Notes: generated from the sequence alone by a model not told the origin. A stretch of 64,000 nucleotides of DNA from Ancylobacter novellus (GCA_003241695.1 QFPN01000004.1:248001-312000); one strand, 5' to 3'; counted from the stretch's first letter, positions 10,072 to 18,945 are shown. Numbers and translations: made by a program.

Positions 10072-11010
10072 GTGAATATGGTCCGCGCCTCCGCAGCGGC
10101 CTTCGCATGCGGAGTTCTCGCCCTTGTGTTTTCGGCGGTCTCTCCCGCGCCCGCGTCGGCCGATCCGCTCGTCGTGCCGGCGCCCGACTACGTGCCGCGC
10201 TCGACGGCGCCGCGCACCGCGCAGGCTTACGGCGACCGCGAGGTCCGGACCTACGGTTCCGACCGCAGGGTCTATTACGGGCGTCGCTATTATGACGAGG
10301 ACGTTTTCGAAGACGACGACGGCCGCTATTACGAGCGTCGCGTCCGTCGCATTCCCTCGGCGCGCGAGCGCGCCGCCGAGCAGGCCTATCAGGACGAAAA
10401 CGGCTACGCGCCGCGCCGCTATTACGGTCGCGACTCCCGCGTGCGGCGATATTACGACGACGGCGACTATTCCTACGAGTCGGTCGAGCCGAGCTACCAG
10501 CGGACGCCGCGCCGCCTCGCCGGGCCGCCCTCCGCGCTCGGCGCGGGCGAAGGCAAGCGAAGCGTCGACCCGGCCTATGTCCGCACGACCGTCCGCTACG
10601 ACGGGCCCGAGCCCGCGAACTCGATCGTGATCAACACCCGGACGCGTTACCTCTACCTCGTTCAGGGCGACGGGACTGCGATCCGCTACGGCGTCGGCGT
10701 CGGCAAGGAAGGCTTCACCTGGAAGGGCACCGAGAAAATCTCGGCCAAGCGGGAATGGCCGGACTGGCATCCGCCGGCCGAGATGCGCCAGCGCAGGCCC
10801 GAGCTTCCCGTGATGATGGCTGGCGGCCCCGACAATCCTCTCGGCGCGCGGGCGCTCTACCTCGGAAACACGCTCTACCGCATCCATGGCTCGAACGAGC
10901 CCTGGACCATCGGGCACGCCGTTTCGTCCGGCTGCATCCGCATGACCAACGACGACGTCACCGACCTCTACGAACGCGTCGGCGTCGGAACGACCGTCAA
11001 GGTGATGTGA
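10072..11010 (+). CDS. Periplasmic L,D-transpeptidase (YkuD domain) with a Tyr/Arg/Asp-rich linker
   Basis: This enzyme probably cross-links peptidoglycan or attaches proteins to it. The GTG start at 10072 follows GAGGAG. A signal peptide covers about 1-31 (ending PASADP). Residues 50-145 are a low-complexity region rich in Tyr, Arg and Asp (YYGRRYYDEDVFEDDDGRYY). The YkuD domain occupies about 180-312, with the substrate-binding IHGSNEPWTIGHAVSSGCIRM, which includes the catalytic Cys. The residue before the Gly-Cys is Ser rather than the more usual His (SSGC instead of SHGC), a variant also seen in other alphaproteobacterial members. Alphaproteobacteria usually carry many copies of this family. 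No operon partner is evident. Confidence 0.9.
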   Translation: MNMVRASAAAFACGVLALVFSAVSPAPASADPLVVPAPDYVPRSTAPRTAQAYGDREVRTYGSDRRVYYGRRYYDEDVFEDDDGRYYERRVRRIPSARERAAEQAYQDENGYAPRRYYGRDSRVRRYYDDGDYSYESVEPSYQRTPRRLAGPPSALGAGEGKRSVDPAYVRTTVRYDGPEPANSIVINTRTRYLYLVQGDGTAIRYGVGVGKEGFTWKGTEKISAKREWPDWHPPAEMRQRRPELPVMMAGGPDNPLGARALYLGNTLYRIHGSNEPWTIGHAVSSGCIRMTNDDVTDLYERVGVGTTVKVM

Positions 11011-11312
11011 GCACGTCTCCGCTTCGCCGCCCGCTCTTCGTCGGTTAATGATTGAGGCGGGCGGCCTTTGATTCGCGTGACCCCGCAGGTCGCCCCCCGC
11101 ATCCTCCCCGGCGCGCCGCCGGAGCTTGAGCCTTCACCGTTCGGCCGCGCTCGTCGGTCGACGGCGGAGCATGCCGGCGGCGGATCTCCCATTCGCCATA
11201 AGTCCTAACGATCCTTATGAAAATCCAGTTTTTTAGGGTCACGAAGCCGTCACCATGAAACCAGTAGGCTCCGGCCGCGTTTACGCGCTGGGTCGCGTAT
11301 CGCCGGAGTCTC
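11011..11312. other. Intergenic gap with no recognised feature
   Basis: About 300 bases between the L,D-transpeptidase and the response regulator. I see no gene, hairpin or operator. It should contain the promoter of the response regulator. Confidence 0.4.
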
Positions 11313-11678
11313 ATGATGGCGCCTTTCAACGTTCTCATCCTCGAAGACGACGCCATTCTGGCGCTCGATCTCGCGACCATCGTGTGCTGCTGGACGGACG
11401 CCAACGTCACGTCATGCCGGTCGATCGAACAGGCGAAACGCGCCCTCGGTGGGGCGTTCGACCTCGCGCTGCTCGACATCGACCTCGAGGACGGCAAGTC
11501 CTACGACATCGCGACGTCGCTGAAGGAGCGCAACCTGCCCTTCGCCTTCGTCTCCGGCGCGGATCTGTCCGAAACCCCCGATCATCTGAAGGACGCCGCC
11601 TTCATCGCGAAGCCCTACAATCAGCGGGCGATCGAAAAGGTCATCTCGGCCGCGTCCGGCGGGCGGCGGCATCCCTGA
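11313..11678 (+). CDS. Single-domain response regulator (receiver only)
   Basis: A 121-residue protein made only of a CheY-like receiver. The acidic pocket is EDD (11-13), the likely phosphoacceptor is Asp55 in LLDIDL, the switch residue is the Ser of FVSG, and the conserved Lys is in FIAKPYN. It has no output domain, so it would act by protein contact or in a phosphorelay. No kinase is adjacent. Two in-frame ATGs (11313 and 11316) are possible. The Cys-Cys-Trp at 25-27 in the first helix is unusual for a receiver. Confidence 0.87.
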   Translation: MMAPFNVLILEDDAILALDLATIVCCWTDANVTSCRSIEQAKRALGGAFDLALLDIDLEDGKSYDIATSLKERNLPFAFVSGADLSETPDHLKDAAFIAKPYNQRAIEKVISAASGGRRHP

Positions 11679-11693
11679 GGACGCCGACGACGT

Positions 11694-11891
11694 TCAGCGT
11701 TCCTTCGGTCCGTCGCCACGGCGAGCGGGGACCGGAAAGCGATCGAGGAACACGGCAGCGTCCGCATCCTCGCAGGACGTCCCATCGTCCGCGCCGGGCT
11801 CGACGACCTCGCGAAGCGCCTCGTCAAAGCGATCCTGCGTGGCGTTGGCGTCGTCCGTCAGACGACGGTTCTGATCGCGTTGTTCCGCCAT
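11694..11891 (-). CDS. Small acidic protein of unknown function
   Basis: A 65-residue frame with GGAG seven bases before the ATG at 11891. The sequence is hydrophilic and mixed-charge (MAEQRDQNRRLTDDANATQD), with no signal peptide, membrane helix or motif I recognise. It ends 15 bases from the end of the convergent response regulator. The ribosome site and the plausible helical N-terminus argue for a real gene, but the short length leaves this open. Confidence 0.45.
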   Translation of the reverse strand: MAEQRDQNRRLTDDANATQDRFDEALREVVEPGADDGTSCEDADAAVFLDRFPVPARRGDGPKER

Positions 11892-11968
11892 CGAGAACTC
11901 CGTGATTCTAAACGCGGTTTCGCCTTCAAGAGCGTAACGACCGAACCCGCCGTCGGTTTCCCGCCGGA

Positions 11969-12739
11969 TCAGATCCAGCGATCGTCGCCGCCGTCATCCG
12001 GATCGAAAGCGTCGCCGTCATCCGGTTCATCGGAACCGCCGCCGCCGAACCACCCCTGAAAAGCGTCGCTCGCTCCCTGCGCCGACGGATCGGGAGCCGA
12101 TCCCCCCACGTCTCCGCCCGCCAGACGCGTCGCCTCATGCTCGCCCGCACGCGCCTCGTCGCCGCCGAACAGCGACCGGACGCCCTGGAACAGAAGCGCG
12201 CCGGCCGCGACCCCGGCGGCGGTCTGCAGCGCGCCCGACATGAAGCCCCCGCCACTGCGCTGCGGCTCGGGCTGCGGCTGGGGCGAGCCATAGCTCTGAC
12301 CGGCCGCGTAGGGCGGCGGCGAGCCGTAGGCCAGGCCCGAGCCGCCATAGGTCGGCCGGGCGCCCGGCGTCGACCGCGGCGCGTCGTAGGTCGGGGCGTC
12401 GTCTTCCGGACGTCCGAACTCCCGCCCCTCGCCGGAGCGATCCATCGCGTCCTGCGCGCGCGGCCCCCAGGGAGACGCGGTCGGACGCTGGTCGAACCGT
12501 GCCGCTCCCGCCTCGCGGAGGTCCCGGATCTCGTTTTCGAGCGCTTCGATCCGGTCCTGCGCGGCCTTCAGAGCATGATCCTGCACCACCACGGTCTGGG
12601 CCATGGCGTAGGGCGCGTGCGGCTGTCGAACCACCTGCTCGTCTATGAAGGCTTCCGCCTCGGGATCGCGCGGCGCGGTCTCGACGCCGCGAATGCGCTG
12701 GAAGAGATTTGCGATGAGATCGCGTTCCGCCTGATTCAT
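11969..12739 (-). CDS. DUF2076-family protein
   Basis: A 256-residue protein whose N-terminal 70 residues (MNQAERDLIANLFQRIRGVE...DHALKAAQDRIEALE) match the DUF2076 family, including the short coiled coil at about 50-75. A Pro/Gly/Tyr/Gln-rich linker follows at 90-160, then a short hydrophobic glycine-rich helix near 170-190 (GALQTAAGVAAGALLFQGV) and an acidic tail ending DDGGDDRWI. Proteins of this family are cytoplasmic or membrane-associated with unknown function. CGGAGG precedes the ATG at 12739, so the longer frame to 12778 is not used. Confidence 0.85.
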   Translation of the reverse strand: MNQAERDLIANLFQRIRGVETAPRDPEAEAFIDEQVVRQPHAPYAMAQTVVVQDHALKAAQDRIEALENEIRDLREAGAARFDQRPTASPWGPRAQDAMDRSGEGREFGRPEDDAPTYDAPRSTPGARPTYGGSGLAYGSPPPYAAGQSYGSPQPQPEPQRSGGGFMSGALQTAAGVAAGALLFQGVRSLFGGDEARAGEHEATRLAGGDVGGSAPDPSAQGASDAFQGWFGGGGSDEPDDGDAFDPDDGGDDRWI

Positions 12740-12863
12740 GGTCGGCCTCCGGGGCCCCGTGGCGTTGTCGTCGACCACGACGCTCGCGCTCTGTTGTGGC
12801 GGTACGGTGGCCGAACGCGTCGGCGGTTCATGAAGTTGCGGTAAGGAAGCGGCCGCCTGCGCC

Positions 12864-14201
12864 CTACTCCGCCGCGGCGAGCCTTCGCGCCAGCCCGAGA
12901 CCTTCGAGCGGCTCCGGCAGCGGGCCGCCCGTCGCCCAGTCGAGAAGCTCGGCGGTGTGGACGCAGGGCAGCGCCGTGCCGGACCGGATCTGCGTCAGGC
13001 AGCCGATGTTGCCGGCGGCCACGATCTCGGGCGTCGTCTTCTCGATGTTCGCGACCTTCCGGTCCCGCAGCCGCGTCGCGATCTCGGGCTGAAGGATGTT
13101 GTAGGTTCCGGCCGAGCCGCAGCAGAGATGCCCCTCCGCCGGCTCCTTCACCCTGAAGCCCGCAGCCTTCAGGATCGCCTTCGGCTCTTCGCGGATCGAC
13201 TGGCCGTGCTGCATCGAGCAGGCCGAGTGATAGGTGACCGCCTGCCCCGTCTCGCGCGTCGGGCGGATGTCGAGCGTCGCCGCGATTTCGGAGAAGTCTT
13301 TCGCCAGCGCCGAGATCCGGGCCGCCCTTGCGGCGTAGGCCGGATCCTCGCGCAGCATGAAGCCGTAGTCTTTCACGGTCGTGCCGCAGCCGGACGTCGT
13401 GATGACGACGGCGTCGAGGCCGCCTGCCGCGATCTCCTGTTCCCAGGCGTCGACGTTGCGCCGCGCGGCGGCGAGCGCCTCGTGCTCGCGCCCCATGTGG
13501 TGGACGAGCGCGCCGCAGCAGCCCTCGCCCGCGGCCTGGACGACCTCGACGCCATGCCGGTTGAGGAAGCGGATCGCGGCGGCGTTGATCGAGGGCTCGA
13601 GCACGCCCTGCGCGCAGCCCTGAAGGATCGCGACCCGCATCTTCCGCGCCCCGTCCGCCGGAAAAGTCGCCGCGCCCTCGACGCCGGAACGCGCCGCAGG
13701 CCGGGCCGGCGCGAGACGCAGCATGGCGCCAAGTCGGGCGAGGCCCGGCGTTCGGGCGAAGAGCGGCGCGAGCGGCTTCGCGAACCAGGCGAGCGCGAGC
13801 GCAAGCCTAAAGCGGCCGGGATGCGGCAGCACGAAGGCGAGCGTCGCGCGCGTGAGGCGGTCGGCGAGCGGCCGGCGGTAGGTTTTCTCGATATGCGCGC
13901 GTGCGTGGTCGACAAGGTGCATGTAGTGCACGTCGGACGGACAGGTCGTCATGCAGGAGAGGCACGAGAGGCAGCGGTCGACATGCTTGACGATCTCGGG
14001 CGTCGCGGCCTTGTCCCCCTCCAGCATGTCCTTGATTTGGTAGATGCGCCCGCGCGGACTGTCGAGTTCGTCCCCGAGCAGAACGTAGGTCGGACAGGTC
14101 GCGGTGCAGAAGCCGCAATGCACGCAGGTCCGCAGGATCTTTTCCGACGTCGCAAGCTGCGGATCGGCCGCGAGACGTTCGGGGGCGAAGGTGGTCTGCA
14201 T
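12864..14201 (-). CDS. glcF: Glycolate oxidase iron-sulfur subunit GlcF
   Basis: GlcF passes electrons from the flavin subunits GlcD/GlcE to the membrane quinone pool. The 445-residue protein carries two 4Fe-4S ferredoxin motifs near the N-terminus (CVHCGFCTATCP at about 26-37 and CLSCLSCMTTCPSD at about 76-90). Two CCG-type domains follow (GEGCCGALVHHMG and GHLCCGSAGTYN). Length and motif order match GlcF. It is the last gene of the leftward operon and is separated from glcE by a UPF0314 gene and a small secreted protein, which is unusual. The substrate could be glycolate or D-lactate; the divergent lut genes make lactate plausible. Confidence 0.93.
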   Translation of the reverse strand: MQTTFAPERLAADPQLATSEKILRTCVHCGFCTATCPTYVLLGDELDSPRGRIYQIKDMLEGDKAATPEIVKHVDRCLSCLSCMTTCPSDVHYMHLVDHARAHIEKTYRRPLADRLTRATLAFVLPHPGRFRLALALAWFAKPLAPLFARTPGLARLGAMLRLAPARPAARSGVEGAATFPADGARKMRVAILQGCAQGVLEPSINAAAIRFLNRHGVEVVQAAGEGCCGALVHHMGREHEALAAARRNVDAWEQEIAAGGLDAVVITTSGCGTTVKDYGFMLREDPAYAARAARISALAKDFSEIAATLDIRPTRETGQAVTYHSACSMQHGQSIREEPKAILKAAGFRVKEPAEGHLCCGSAGTYNILQPEIATRLRDRKVANIEKTTPEIVAAGNIGCLTQIRSGTALPCVHTAELLDWATGGPLPEPLEGLGLARRLAAAE

Positions 14202-14263
14202 GGGCGGCTACTCTGCGATCGTCGACGCTGGCGCAGGCGAGGAAAGGCGCGGATCGATCGTCG

Positions 14264-14656
14264 TCATCTCGGATCGGCGAGATACTGGGCGGAAAACCGC
14301 AGGAGCCTGCGGCCCTGCATCTCGACCGTCACGCGGAACTCGGCCCGCCCCCGGCTCGTCGACACGAAGCGGCGGGAGACGAACTCCTCCCCGCCGGGGG
14401 CGCTCCAGCGGTGAAAGCTGCGCTCGACCTTGTTGAGCAGATCGAAGCCGTTGGCCTCGAGCGTCAGCGCAGTCTCGTTGAAGGTGAGGCCCGGCGGGAA
14501 ACGGCAGGCGAGCCGCTCCGTCACGTCGGCGCGTCGGGCGGCGGTCTCGGAGACGATCGCGGACAGGACGGCGTCGATCGGCGGGCACTCCTGCGTCCGC
14601 GCTGGCGACGCCGCCGCCAGAACCAGCAGGGCGCCGATGAAACCTCTCAGGCGCAT
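14264..14656 (-). CDS. Small secreted protein of unknown function within the glc operon
   Basis: A 130-residue protein with a signal peptide (MRLRGFIGALLVLAAASPART, mature end near QECPPI). The mature part has two cysteines (ECPP and ACRF) that could form one disulfide, and beta-strand-like segments towards the end (RRFVSTSRGRAEFRVTVEMQG). I recognise no family. It sits between UPF0314 and glcF on the same strand with short gaps, so it is probably cotranscribed with the glycolate oxidase genes, but nothing in the sequence ties it to their function. Confidence 0.7.
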   Translation of the reverse strand: MRLRGFIGALLVLAAASPARTQECPPIDAVLSAIVSETAARRADVTERLACRFPPGLTFNETALTLEANGFDLLNKVERSFHRWSAPGGEEFVSRRFVSTSRGRAEFRVTVEMQGRRLLRFSAQYLADPR

Positions 14657-14683
14657 GCCGCGCGTCCCGGATGCCGGCCCCGC

Positions 14684-15304
14684 TCATCGCAGCGCCGCCT
14701 GCCAGTTTTTCACCGCCTCGAGCGGCCACAGGATCATGAGCACGTTGAGCGTGAGGTTGTCGCGGATCACATAGAGCGCGAGCAGTTCCATGCCGACGGC
14801 AGCGGAGCCGACAGCCCAAGCGGGCGCGAGCCGCGCCGCGGCGAAACCCAGGATCATGAAGGCGATGTCGGCCATCGAGTTCAGCACGCTGTCGCCGGCG
14901 TAGGAGTCGGAGGCCGTGGTCTCGCGGTAGCGGTCGATCACGAAGGAGCTGTTTTCGACCAGCTCCCAACCGCCCTCGACGAGGACCGCGACGCAGAGCG
15001 CCGCGCCGAAGGGGAACGATCGCCCGCGAAGCCGGCCCAAGAGATGCGCCGCGCCGTAGAACAGGAAGCCGTGGATCACGTGGCTGAGCGAATACCAGTC
15101 CGAAACGTGCTGTGAGGTCCCGTCGTCATTGGCTGCGCCGTGCCAGAGTTCGATCGTTCCGCAGGGACAGATCAGCGGTCGGCCCATGGCGAAGAGCGCG
15201 ACCGCGAACACCGCCATGACAGCGAGCGCCGCGGCCCCCCAGACAATCGCCCCGCCGGCGACAGGATTCTTCGACGCAGCGGGCGCGGGCTCAATGGCGA
15301 GCAT
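14684..15304 (-). CDS. UPF0314 / DUF2585 membrane protein
   Basis: A 206-residue inner-membrane protein with about five hydrophobic helices. The family signature is clear: RPLICPCGTIELWHG, then SQHVSDWYSLSHVIHGFLFY, and later EGGWELVENSSFVIDRYRE. The family is confined to alphaproteobacteria and has no known role. Its start overlaps the end of glcE by 14 bases, indicating coupling to the glc operon. Acidic and histidine residues in the helices could bind a metal or quinone, but that is speculation. Confidence 0.9.
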   Translation of the reverse strand: MLAIEPAPAASKNPVAGGAIVWGAAALAVMAVFAVALFAMGRPLICPCGTIELWHGAANDDGTSQHVSDWYSLSHVIHGFLFYGAAHLLGRLRGRSFPFGAALCVAVLVEGGWELVENSSFVIDRYRETTASDSYAGDSVLNSMADIAFMILGFAAARLAPAWAVGSAAVGMELLALYVIRDNLTLNVLMILWPLEAVKNWQAALR

Positions 15305-16478
15305 GCGTCAGTCCCGGATTGAGCACGCCTGCGGGATCGAACGCCAAAGTCACCTCGCGCACGAGCCGGGCGAGCGCGGGCGCCTCAGGCTCGAAGACCT
15401 CGACCGACGCCCGAACCGGCGCCGGCGCGCGCATCAGCGTGGCGTGGCCGCGAGCGGCGCGGACCAGAGGACGCAGCCGGGCGGCGCCGGCGTCGACCGA
15501 CGGCTCCGTCGCGATCCAGATGAGGCCGCCGCTCCAGTCGTAGAGACGCGCCGCGACGAGATCACCGAGGGAGGCGACCAACGCCGCCGCGCGCGACGGC
15601 GCGATCGAGATCCGCCAGACCGCGCGCGTCGGGTCGCCAAGCAGCGGAGCGGCGTCCCGGATCTCACGCCACAGCGCGCGGGACGCCTGCGCCTCCAGCC
15701 GGCCGGCGGCGCCGTAGGGCCGAAGCAGCTTTTCGAGCTCTCCCGCCCGGTAGAGGAGCTGGCTCTCGAAATTCTCGAGCCTCAGCACGGTGCGAGACGG
15801 CGCCCCGGCCGATCCCGGCAGATGCGCCGCGCCGCTCGGCTCGAAGGGCGAGCCCATGGCGGCGGAGAGCGCCTCGACTGCGCGGGCGTCGTGGAGCCCT
15901 TCGAGCACGAGCGTGAGCTCGCTCTCCGGGATCGGGAGCGTCTTGAACGTCGCCTCGGTGACGACGCCGATCGTCCCGTAGGACCCGCAGGCGAGCTTCA
16001 CGAGATCGTAGCCGGTGACGTTCTTCATTACCCGCCCGCCCGAGCGGATGATTTCGCCGCGCCCGGTCGCAAGCCGCACGCCGATCAGCGCGTCGCGCGC
16101 CGCGCCGGCGATGACCCGCCGGGGGCCGGAGGCGTTGGTCGCCACGAGGCCGCCGATCGTCGGCTCGGCGCCGTTCCCGCCATAGAGCGGGCGGTGGTCG
16201 AAGGGCTCGAAGGCGAGCCGCTGCCCGGCCTGGCTGAGCGCCGCCTCGACCTCCGCGACCGGCGTGCCGGCCCGCGCCGAGACGACGAGTTCGGCGGGTT
16301 CGAGCAGGGTGACGCCGGTCAGACGCTCGGTCGTGAGCGTCCGAGCGGCCTGCACAGGACGGCCGAGGCCCGATCGCGTGCCGCCGCCGCGGATTGCGAT
16401 CGGCGCCTTGGACGACATGGCGTCGTGGACCGCGGCGACGAGCGCGATTTCGTCGGAAGGGGCGATGAGTTCGGTCAC
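15291..16478 (-). CDS. glcE: Glycolate oxidase FAD-binding subunit GlcE
   Basis: GlcE is the smaller flavin-binding partner of GlcD. The 395-residue protein has an FAD-binding PCMH domain in its first 170 residues (AIRGGGTRSGLGRP, then GGLVATNASGPRRV, then KNVTGYDLVKLACGSYG), and the C-terminal part folds as an FAD-linked oxidase cap. It overlaps the end of glcD (ATG at 16478, glcD stop at 16475), so the two are translationally coupled. The length fits GlcE and is too short for an independent D-lactate dehydrogenase. Confidence 0.93.
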   Translation of the reverse strand: MTELIAPSDEIALVAAVHDAMSSKAPIAIRGGGTRSGLGRPVQAARTLTTERLTGVTLLEPAELVVSARAGTPVAEVEAALSQAGQRLAFEPFDHRPLYGGNGAEPTIGGLVATNASGPRRVIAGAARDALIGVRLATGRGEIIRSGGRVMKNVTGYDLVKLACGSYGTIGVVTEATFKTLPIPESELTLVLEGLHDARAVEALSAAMGSPFEPSGAAHLPGSAGAPSRTVLRLENFESQLLYRAGELEKLLRPYGAAGRLEAQASRALWREIRDAAPLLGDPTRAVWRISIAPSRAAALVASLGDLVAARLYDWSGGLIWIATEPSVDAGAARLRPLVRAARGHATLMRAPAPVRASVEVFEPEAPALARLVREVTLAFDPAGVLNPGLTHARH

Positions 16479-17923
16479 GCCGCCTTCCTCGTCCCGGCGC
16501 TGAACGACAGCGGAAACACCTTCGCCGGGTTCATCAGCCAGTTGGGATCGAAGGCCGACTTGACCCGCATCTGCTGATAAAGCTCGGCCTCATTGAACTG
16601 CGTCGACATCAGCTCGCGCTTTTCGATGCCGACCCCGTGCTCGCCGGTCAGGCATCCGCCGACCTCGACGCAGGCGAGCAGGATCTCCTCGCCAGCCCTC
16701 TCGGCCTTGGCGAGCGAGACCGGGTCGTTCATGTCGTAGAGCACGAGCGGATGAAGGTTGCCGTCGCCGGCGTGGAAGATGTTGGCGACCTTCAGCCCGT
16801 GTCCGTCGCAGATCTCGGTGATGCGGGCCAGCACCTCGGGCAGGCGGCCGGTCGGGATCGTGCCGTCCATACAGATATAGTCCGAGATCCGCCCCATCGC
16901 GCCGAAAGCCGACTTGCGGCCCTTCCAGATCGCGGCCGCCTCGGCGGGCGTCCTCGCCTGCTTGGCGGAGGTCGCGCCGTGGAGAGTGGCGATCTCGCCG
17001 ATGCGGGCGAGCTGCTCGTCGATTTCGGCCGGCGCCCCCTCGACCTCGACGATCAGCAGCGCGCCCGCGTCCATCGGGTAGCCGGCATGGGCGAAGTCCT
17101 CGCAGATGTCGATCGCGATCTTGTCCATGAATTCGATCGCGACCGGCACGATGCCGGCGGCGAGCACCGCCGCGGTCGCCGCGCCTGCGGCCTCGCTTGA
17201 CGGAAAGCCGAACAGGATCGGCCGCGCGCCCTCCGCCATCGGCAGGATGCGCAGCGTCGCCTCGGTGACGATCCCGAACTGTCCTTCGGAGCCGCAGATC
17301 ACGCCGAGCAGATCGAGGCCGGGCGCGTCCATCGCGTCGCCGCCGATCTCGACGATCTCGCCTTTCATGGTGACGAAGGTCACGCCCATCAGGTTGTTGG
17401 TGGTGACGCCGTATTTTAGGCAATGCGCCCCGCCCGAATTCATCGCGACGTTGCCCGCGATGGTGCAGGCGAGCTGCGAGGACGGATCCGGCGCGTAGAA
17501 GAAGCCCTCGTGGGCGATCGCCGCCGAGACCCCGAGATTGGTGATGCCGGTCTGGACGCGCATGGTGCGGTCGGGAAGGTTGACGTCGAGCACGCGGCTC
17601 ATCTTGGAGACGCCGACCACCACCGCGTCCTCCTGCGGCAGCGCGCCGCCCGCGAGCGACGTGCCGGCGCCGCGGGGGATGACGGGCACGCCCTGCGCGT
17701 CGAGGAACTTCAGCACCGCCGCCACCTCCTCGGTGGTGGACGGCAGCACGACCGCGAGCGGCATGCGGCGGTAGGCCGTCAGCGCGTCGGTCTCGAAGGC
17801 GCGGCGCTCGTCCTCCGAGTCGATGACGCCCTCGCCCTTCACGATGGAGCGCAGGCCGGCGACGATCTCGTCACGGCGCGCGAGGATGCGCGGGTCGGGA
17901 TCGGGCATGGCGATGCCGCTCAT
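16475..17923 (-). CDS. glcD: Glycolate/D-lactate oxidase FAD subunit GlcD
   Basis: GlcD is the catalytic flavoprotein oxidising glycolate to glyoxylate, or D-lactate to pyruvate. The 482-residue protein has the FAD pyrophosphate loop PRGAGTSLAGGALP, the NVAMNSGGAHCLKYG segment, and the C-terminal cap with IFHAGDGNLHPLVLYD and GCLTGEHGVGIEKR, which carry the substrate-binding histidines. GGGAGAG precedes the ATG at 17923; a second Met at 17908 is possible. It is the first gene of the leftward operon and is divergent from lutABC, with the palindromic operator candidate in the gap. Confidence 0.95.
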   Translation of the reverse strand: MSGIAMPDPDPRILARRDEIVAGLRSIVKGEGVIDSEDERRAFETDALTAYRRMPLAVVLPSTTEEVAAVLKFLDAQGVPVIPRGAGTSLAGGALPQEDAVVVGVSKMSRVLDVNLPDRTMRVQTGITNLGVSAAIAHEGFFYAPDPSSQLACTIAGNVAMNSGGAHCLKYGVTTNNLMGVTFVTMKGEIVEIGGDAMDAPGLDLLGVICGSEGQFGIVTEATLRILPMAEGARPILFGFPSSEAAGAATAAVLAAGIVPVAIEFMDKIAIDICEDFAHAGYPMDAGALLIVEVEGAPAEIDEQLARIGEIATLHGATSAKQARTPAEAAAIWKGRKSAFGAMGRISDYICMDGTIPTGRLPEVLARITEICDGHGLKVANIFHAGDGNLHPLVLYDMNDPVSLAKAERAGEEILLACVEVGGCLTGEHGVGIEKRELMSTQFNEAELYQQMRVKSAFDPNWLMNPAKVFPLSFSAGTRKAA

Positions 17924-18008
17924 CGTCTCTCTCCCTCAGCCGTTCCGTCTTCTCTCGCCGGCCGTCGAACGTATCGGCGCGGGCGGGAACGGAATCGTTC
18001 GACGCGAA

Positions 18009-18022
18009 ACTGATATATCAGT
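18009..18022. promoter_or_regulatory. Candidate GntR-family operator between glcD and lutA
   Basis: A perfect 14-base palindrome, actgatatatcagt, lies 86 bases upstream of glcD and about 125 bases upstream of lutA. AT-centred TGAT...ATCA dyads are typical of operators for FadR-type GntR regulators, which control many lactate and glycolate operons (GlcC, LldR and similar). No such regulator gene is in the window, so the binding protein is inferred. Confidence 0.6.
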
Positions 18023-18147
18023 CTTTCGCCGCGAGATCGCCGGCCCGCGCATGGCAGAGGCGCCCTTGCGTCGGGACGACCATATGTCGAATGTCGCCAT
18101 CCGCTTCGCGTCGCTTACATTTGTCCGCGCATCTGGAGCCGTTTCAA

Positions 18148-18945
18148 GTGGTCCAATCGCATGAGCCAAGGGCTGGCGCCGCGCCGAAGCCGCGCGTCGG
18201 CCTCTACGCAACCTGCCTCGTCGACCTGATCCGGCCTTCGGTCGGCTTCGCGGCGGCCAAGCTCATCGAAGATGCGGGCTGCGAGGTCGTGGTCCCGCCT
18301 CAGACCTGCTGCGGCCAGCCGGCCTTCAACTCCGGCGACCGGGCCACGGCGCGTGAACTCGCCCTGCAGGTGATCGACGCCTTCCAGGGCGTCGATTACG
18401 TGGTCGCGCCGTCCGGTTCCTGCGCGGGTCAGATCAGGAAGCATTATCCGGAACTGTTCGCGGGCGAACCGGACCTCGCCCGCCGCGCCGACGCGCTCGC
18501 GGCGAAGACCTACGAGCTGGTGTCCTTCCTCGTCGACGTCCGCGGCGTGCGCTCGGTCGAGGCGCGCTTCGACGGCGCGGTGACCTATCACGACAGTTGC
18601 GCGGGGCTGCGCGAACTCGGGATCAAGACGCAGCCGCGGAAACTGCTCGACAGCGTCGAGGGGCTCAGCGTCTGCGAGATGAAGGACCCCGACGTCTGCT
18701 GCGGCTTCGGCGGGACCTTCGCGGCGAAATACGGCGAGATCTCCGACGCGATCGTGTCCAAGAAGGCCGAGAACATCTCCGCCTCGGGCGCGCCGACGCT
18801 TCTCGCGGGGGATCTCGGTTGCCTGCTCAACATGGCGGGCAAGCTGCAACGGCTCGGGCGCCCGGTGAAGGTTCGCCATGTGGCCGAAGTGCTGGCCGGT
18901 TTCGGCGACGACCCGGCGATCGGCGAGCCGGAAACAAGAAAATGA
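18148..18945 (+). CDS. lutA: L-lactate utilisation protein LutA (CCG-domain protein)
   Basis: LutA, with LutB and LutC, oxidises L-lactate to pyruvate in a non-canonical iron-sulfur enzyme. The protein has two CCG-type cysteine-rich domains: TCLVDLIRPSVG with PPQTCCGQPAFNSG and GSCAGQ, then HDSCAGL with DVCCGFGGTFAAKYGEIS. I use the GTG at 18148, which follows GGAG by nine bases and gives 265 residues. An ATG at 18091 would add 19 basic residues not typical of the family. It is the first gene of lutABC, 13 bases before lutB. Confidence 0.9.
   Translation: MVQSHEPRAGAAPKPRVGLYATCLVDLIRPSVGFAAAKLIEDAGCEVVVPPQTCCGQPAFNSGDRATARELALQVIDAFQGVDYVVAPSGSCAGQIRKHYPELFAGEPDLARRADALAAKTYELVSFLVDVRGVRSVEARFDGAVTYHDSCAGLRELGIKTQPRKLLDSVEGLSVCEMKDPDVCCGFGGTFAAKYGEISDAIVSKKAENISASGAPTLLAGDLGCLLNMAGKLQRLGRPVKVRHVAEVLAGFGDDPAIGEPETRK

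Noticed and set aside
9797..10108. Upstream extension of the GNAT gene to 279 codons
   Set aside because: The added region has no domain character and the ribosome site lies at the TTG 9796.
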